Of a stretch of DNA of 64,000 bases, positions 60,043 to 64,000 are shown piece after piece. Where the stretch lies: assembly GCA_947000775.1 (NCBI GenBank), contig CAMQGK010000416.1, forward strand, positions 1,184,001 to 1,248,000. The letters run 5' to 3'. Numbering within the stretch: position 1 is the stretch's first letter; each line of letters begins with the position of its first letter. Under the pieces are notes generated by a model. That model was given only the letters and a program-made list of their open reading frames with translations. It made no database searches and had not been told where the DNA came from. Origin of the DNA: Pterois miles (taxonomy: Eukaryota; Chordata; Actinopteri; Perciformes; Scorpaenidae). The position numbers and the translations under genes were made by a program.

Positions 60043-60666
60043 TGTCTGATTCCAAATTCAAGTATCCGATTTTGTGCTATTTTTTTTTTTTTTTTTTTTT
60101 TGGAGATTTGGAGGCGAAATCTGGCATTAATGCAGCTCAAATGAGAGAGGAGTTTCAGGATGGGAGGTTGTTAAGGGATGAGAGGAAGGAAGCAGACAGA
60201 GGTAGGGAAGGAGGGTTAACCTTGTGGAATAAGATCTGGAACAAAGCCATAACATCGTGCCAGTTCATAATAAGACCTGCCACACATGATGAACTGTATG
60301 AGCTGTGTCCACCACAAAGCACAGTCCAAAGGCAACATTTAGCAGAGCAGTTTTATGTTGCTTTAAACTAATTTGGTTGTACAATGTATTGTTTGACTAC
60401 ACGTAAGGTGACGCTGTTAATACCTGTTCCACACTAACCTTGCACAGCAGCTGGATTCTTGTCATATCACGATATCATATGAGAATCACAGTATATCGTG
60501 GGCCTAAGCATGCATGGTGATGTCAGACAGACTGGGATGTAGGGAAGGGTTATAGGTAGAAGTCGGGGCTAATTCAGAGCATCGCAGGAAATCAAAAAAG
60601 CCAGCAAGAACATAGATTCTGGAGTTAAGTGAACCACAGGGGCCCGGTCGCTGGAGCAGAGAATAG
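60043..60666. other. No gene; T22 run at 60080-60101
   Basis: A long T run, then unassigned sequence. The 162-codon frame 59883-60371 is a SINE tail joined to this T run (polyphenylalanine) and is not a gene. Confidence 0.5.
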
Positions 60667-61034
60667 ATGCAGAGGATGACAAGGTCAGAAGTGAGTGACC
60701 AACATTTTGCTGTGAAGAGAGAGTTCCTGCTTGTCAAAACCTTTAATTTCCAAGGAAGGACACTGGCTGCTGGCAACTACTTTGAAGAAAAAGCTGATTT
60801 GCCCTGGATGGTAGAGGAGTGGATTTTTATAATGAAAGAAGTGTGGGTGATGAAATTGTAGATATACATGAACTGCATGATGGCTTGAGAATGAGATCGA
60901 CCTTTGTTTATGATTTCTACAACCACGGTGTTATCGGAATGGATGAGTATGGACTATTCATGCCCCCAAAGATTGGTGGTTCTGGCGATGGGATACAGCT
61001 TGAGAAAAGCAGGACTCTGAGTCAAGAGATCTGA
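60667..61034 (+). pseudogene. Unidentified coding-like stretch with one frameshift
   Basis: Two plus-strand frames overlap end to end. The first, 60667-60861, carries AVKREFLLVKTFNFQGRTL, then YFEEKADLPWMVEEW. The second, 60819-61034, carries DFYNERSVGDEIVDIHELHD, GLRMRSTFVYDFYNHGVIGM, DEYGLFMPPKIGGSGDG. Composition is protein-like (mixed charged and aromatic residues, no low complexity), and the switch point near 60819-60830 suggests a single frameshift in one ancient frame. I do not recognise the family. It could be a retroelement fragment, a decayed gene exon or chance. No splice sites or terminal repeats were identified. Confidence 0.3.
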
Positions 61035-61619
61035 AGTCTGAGGGCCAAGTGGAAGCGAACCATCTCTCTCCATAGTACCCGCCAAAAGCTTAGAAGAGCC
61101 AACATGGCTAGCCGGTGGTGGAACCTCTTGGGTCGCTGGGTTGGGTTGCTGTGTTGGCTGTCAGAGTTGCTGTATTGGCTTGAGGAGAATCACTTTCAAA
61201 CAGAGCTGAACCTGAATCAGAAGGACTGATCTGTTGTTCGGGATCCATGTTGAGTTGGCTATTTAATGTAATAAGAGGTAGCATCTGTCTTACTTTTAGT
61301 TTGATGCAAGCATACAATTAAACACAAAGCACAGTGTGTCATCCAAAAAAAAAAAAAAGGTGCCTACCTGGTGATTACAGGTATGTTTGAGGCGTTGCCC
61401 TGCTCCTGAAACTAAGTTAACTAGTGTATGTAATTTGTTTGTGGTTGAGACATGGACACACTACCTTGTGTGAGGCCTTGATTACCTACTCAGCCAATCA
61501 CTTATGAATGGCATTCTTTTACTGGTTTTAGGGCACTGTCTTCTGCATCCTTTTTACACCCCTTTACTTACATTAAATGAAGCAGGATCAGGAGGAGGCT
61601 TGTCAGACCCGGCGCTATT
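61035..61619. other. No gene; A14 run at about 61346-61359
   Basis: The minus frame 61108-61317 (MDPEQQISPSDSGSALFES, then TLTANTATQPSDPRG) is acidic and Ser/Thr-rich but unrecognised; it stands next to the coding-like stretch above. Confidence 0.35.
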
Positions 61620-61815
61620 GGCCCGTTCTCATTCCCAGGGTGTCAAACACTGAGGCTTTTCACAGTCTTCGATACTGCTGCACCAGGCACCCCTTAGCGT
61701 CGGCATGAAATGCACTGGCCGTTCCAGTAACTACAGCATTAACCCATTCAGTGAAAATACACACACCGGGCAGGTGGATGGGTCCAGCAAACATAAGGCT
61801 TTCATCCAGAAAATG
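61620..61815 (+). mobile_element. Fragment of the 37.8 kb inverted-end family
   Basis: CCCGTTCTCATTCCCAGGGT, then GTCAAACACTGAGGC, and GTGGATGGGTCCAGCAAACA, TAAGGCTTTCATCCA. Same order as in 37823-38050. The right end is missing. Confidence 0.45.
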
Positions 61816-62544
61816 CGTCCAATTTGTCCCATTTGTCTTAGTTCTCATGACTGTTCATTCGTTTCTTACACACACTTACTGGAGTTATCTTACAGTAAGA
61901 TTTGCTCAACTCACTATGAACTATGAGCTTGTATGATGATGAAGTACAGTATATTGGACACATTGAACACAAGCTTTTGTCAGTCCTTGACCTACTTAAC
62001 TGGTTGCTCCAGTCAGACAACGTGAATCTACCCACTGCTGTGCACATTGTCAATACAGAGTCTGATTGCACAATATATGCATTGAAACAGAGTTTTTTGG
62101 CATTTTGGACGGCATTGACTGTGTCTTAGCATCTACCCAGTTCAGGTTGTGAGAACTCTTTTATTTCATCCCACAATCCTGCATTATTCATATTATAGCT
62201 CTCCCGTGCTCCAGCATTTTATCATAATAACATTGACTGGCTGGCTGAGGAGATGCTCTGTCTTTGAGAACCGACAAATGGGAAAGCCCTTTTATCTTCA
62301 GACACCTACTGATTATGTCTCAGTGCCCATTATTTAAATAGTGCTATCCATGTGGTCACAGAGGAGAAAAGAAATACCATCAAAGTAGTCAGAATTACCT
62401 CTTGCTTTTTTGTGGCTATCCAAAATATCACTCAATTTTTCTTGCTGAAGTTGTACCATGTAGCTTGAGCAAGATTTGGTTTTAACATTTTCACAACTCT
62501 GCAAAGACCCAAGTTGTAATATACCAGAATTTTCCTTTCGAGGG
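61816..62544. other. No gene recognised
   Basis: Unassigned; overlapping small frames on both strands. Confidence 0.4.
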
Positions 62545-63420
62545 AGTTACAGTATGAGTGGCAGGGACACTTTGGGCAAGGTCAGAGGTATTGGGAGTGG
62601 ATAGGGAGAGCATCAGAGGGGGAACAGACTACTCAGCCTCCCCTCCCCCACCTCATTGTTGTGCCCCCTATCCTCTTGTGCATCCAACTTCAATTCCACT
62701 TCAATTTTTATCAGCCTTCTGCTCGCCTCTCAAGGAGATAGGATTCAAACCCTGACACGAATTAGCCCCCAAGATTGACTTGATACTGCCACACCCAGGG
62801 GACACTCCACAAAAAAAGGAACCCACTTTTTTCTCCTCCTTTACCCCCTTTCACTTCAACCTGTTTCCTATCTCCCGTGCTCTTGCCCTCTACATCATGT
62901 GTCCTTCCATTTCTTAACCTGTCCTCCTCCTCCCTCAGTTCTGTCTCCAAACCTCACTCTGTCCATCCTCCACCTCATCTTGTTTTTCCCTGTGCATGCC
63001 TCCTTGTCAGTCAGCTGTCTGAGCGACATTCCACCTCCTTCTTCAGCGTGATGGACAGGCGCCGCCGGCTGCTGACGGAGTAATTTGCTTACAAAAACGG
63101 GCTGGCATCAAAAAAAAAAAAAAAAAGAAGAAGGACAGACGGTAGTGTAGCCAAGTGATTGCATTAAGAAGAGGGAGAGAGAAAGACGAGCGTGTTGAGG
63201 GATCGAGGCGAGGGGGGGATTCCATTTCTATTCATCACCACAGCTGATAGATGGACCACAGACAGTTCCCTTTTCTTTTTAACGTTTCCTGACATTTTTG
63301 AGGTTGAAGTCATCCTGGAAGCAGGAGCCAGCTCAGAGGACACACTCCTGATACAAATACTACAGAAAATATACACACACTGTTCTCTATATAGGTTTTT
63401 GGGATCACTGGGCTGATGAG
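62545..63420. promoter_or_regulatory. Candidate conserved noncoding block (weak)
   Basis: Pyrimidine-rich 62630-62990, then CGCCGCCGGCTGCTGACGGA, GTAATTTGCTTACAAAAACG and, after an A17 run, GAGGTTGAAGTCATCCTGGA. Frames such as 63192-63416 (+) have no known domain. Evidence is texture only. Confidence 0.15.
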
Positions 63421-64000
63421 AATTAAACCCTAAATCTGTGTTAGGTTTGCTCTTTTTTTGATCATTTCAGCTACATGAGCTCTTTCTAGTATGATCTTCA
63501 GGGTTTGGCTTAAAATTTCAGCCTTCTTTAGGTACTTTTTAGCCCATTTTTGTGTCTAAGTGACTAACGAGGGCAACGTTTTTTTAAATTGGTCTAGTAT
63601 TGACAGTTGACACTGACAGGCAGGTGCGAAACAAGCTGTGAGGGCAAATGAGCAGCATCAATGTAATGTTACGTTCACTAAAAGTGCTTGTTTTTTCTGA
63701 CAGGCTCAGATTGTTATTATATGTGTCTGGCAACATGATGGAAAGGATCCAACAGAGAAAGTCCTACTCAAGGAGAAGTCTTGTTGTGAAATCTGAATAT
63801 ACTCTGGCTCAAATGCATACTGGCCATCAAATTCAAACACCTCATCCACATTGTGAAATTCATGTAAATATTCAGCCATGACATTGAAAATAACACTATA
63901 ACACTCCGGAAACTCTGACTAATGCTTGTAAGATGAGAAGTCAGAACAAGACTTCTTCCATAATGTCATGTACATATAATAACAATTAGAGAAATAGAAA
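63421..64000. other. No gene recognised
   Basis: Unassigned to the window edge; a 77-codon frame at 63648-63881 is unrecognised. Confidence 0.4.

Noticed and set aside
59883..60371. 162-codon plus frame
   Set aside because: A SINE read in reverse joined to a T22 run.

Overview
This is vertebrate nuclear DNA, almost certainly from a teleost fish. The evidence is the mixture of fish-typical repeats: a tRNA-headed SINE with an ATCC/GGAT tail, a second SINE whose 3' end matches a co-resident LINE, a DIRS-like tyrosine-recombinase retroelement, a Tc1-like transposon, piggyBac debris, an LTR-like composite and very long CA, TA and GA microsatellites. No prokaryotic architecture is present: no operons, no ribosome-binding sites, no long ORFs.

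I find no intact protein-coding gene, no rRNA, no functional tRNA and no CRISPR array in the 64 kb. Every recognisable protein signal is a broken transposable-element remnant: a LINE ORF2 tail (641-1074), a MADF-domain fossil with two stops (1576-1836), a DIRS-like element (about 11241-13175), a deleted piggyBac transposase (about 13745-14500), a frameshifted Tc1 transposase (18783-20273), an LTR-like composite with a proline-rich repeat (about 23215-25290) and a second LINE ORF2 tail (47915-48862). A frameshifted coding-like stretch at 60667-61034 remains unidentified.

Layout: 0-7 kb holds sparse unique sequence plus two fossils. 7-20 kb is a dense graveyard of mobile elements. 20-36 kb mixes microsatellites, the LTR composite and nested DNA-transposon debris. 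From about 37 kb to the end, repeats thin out and several few-hundred-base blocks of complex sequence carry homeodomain, SOX, GATA and TALE type words. These are candidate conserved noncoding regulatory blocks, as expected in a large intron or in a gene desert beside a developmental gene. Conservation itself cannot be seen from one sequence, so those calls are weak.

The best-supported relationships between elements are four. A SINE and a LINE share about 38 bases of 3' tail, suggesting the LINE mobilised the SINE. Two 96%-identical copies of one short repeat lie in opposite orientation 31 kb apart. Insertions nest within older insertions (a LINE tail inside DIRS, two repeats inside a TTAA-ended element, a SINE inside a TA tract). 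A 38-base minisatellite with higher-order structure has grown inside a LINE tail. I did not find evidence for a new multi-gene biological system.
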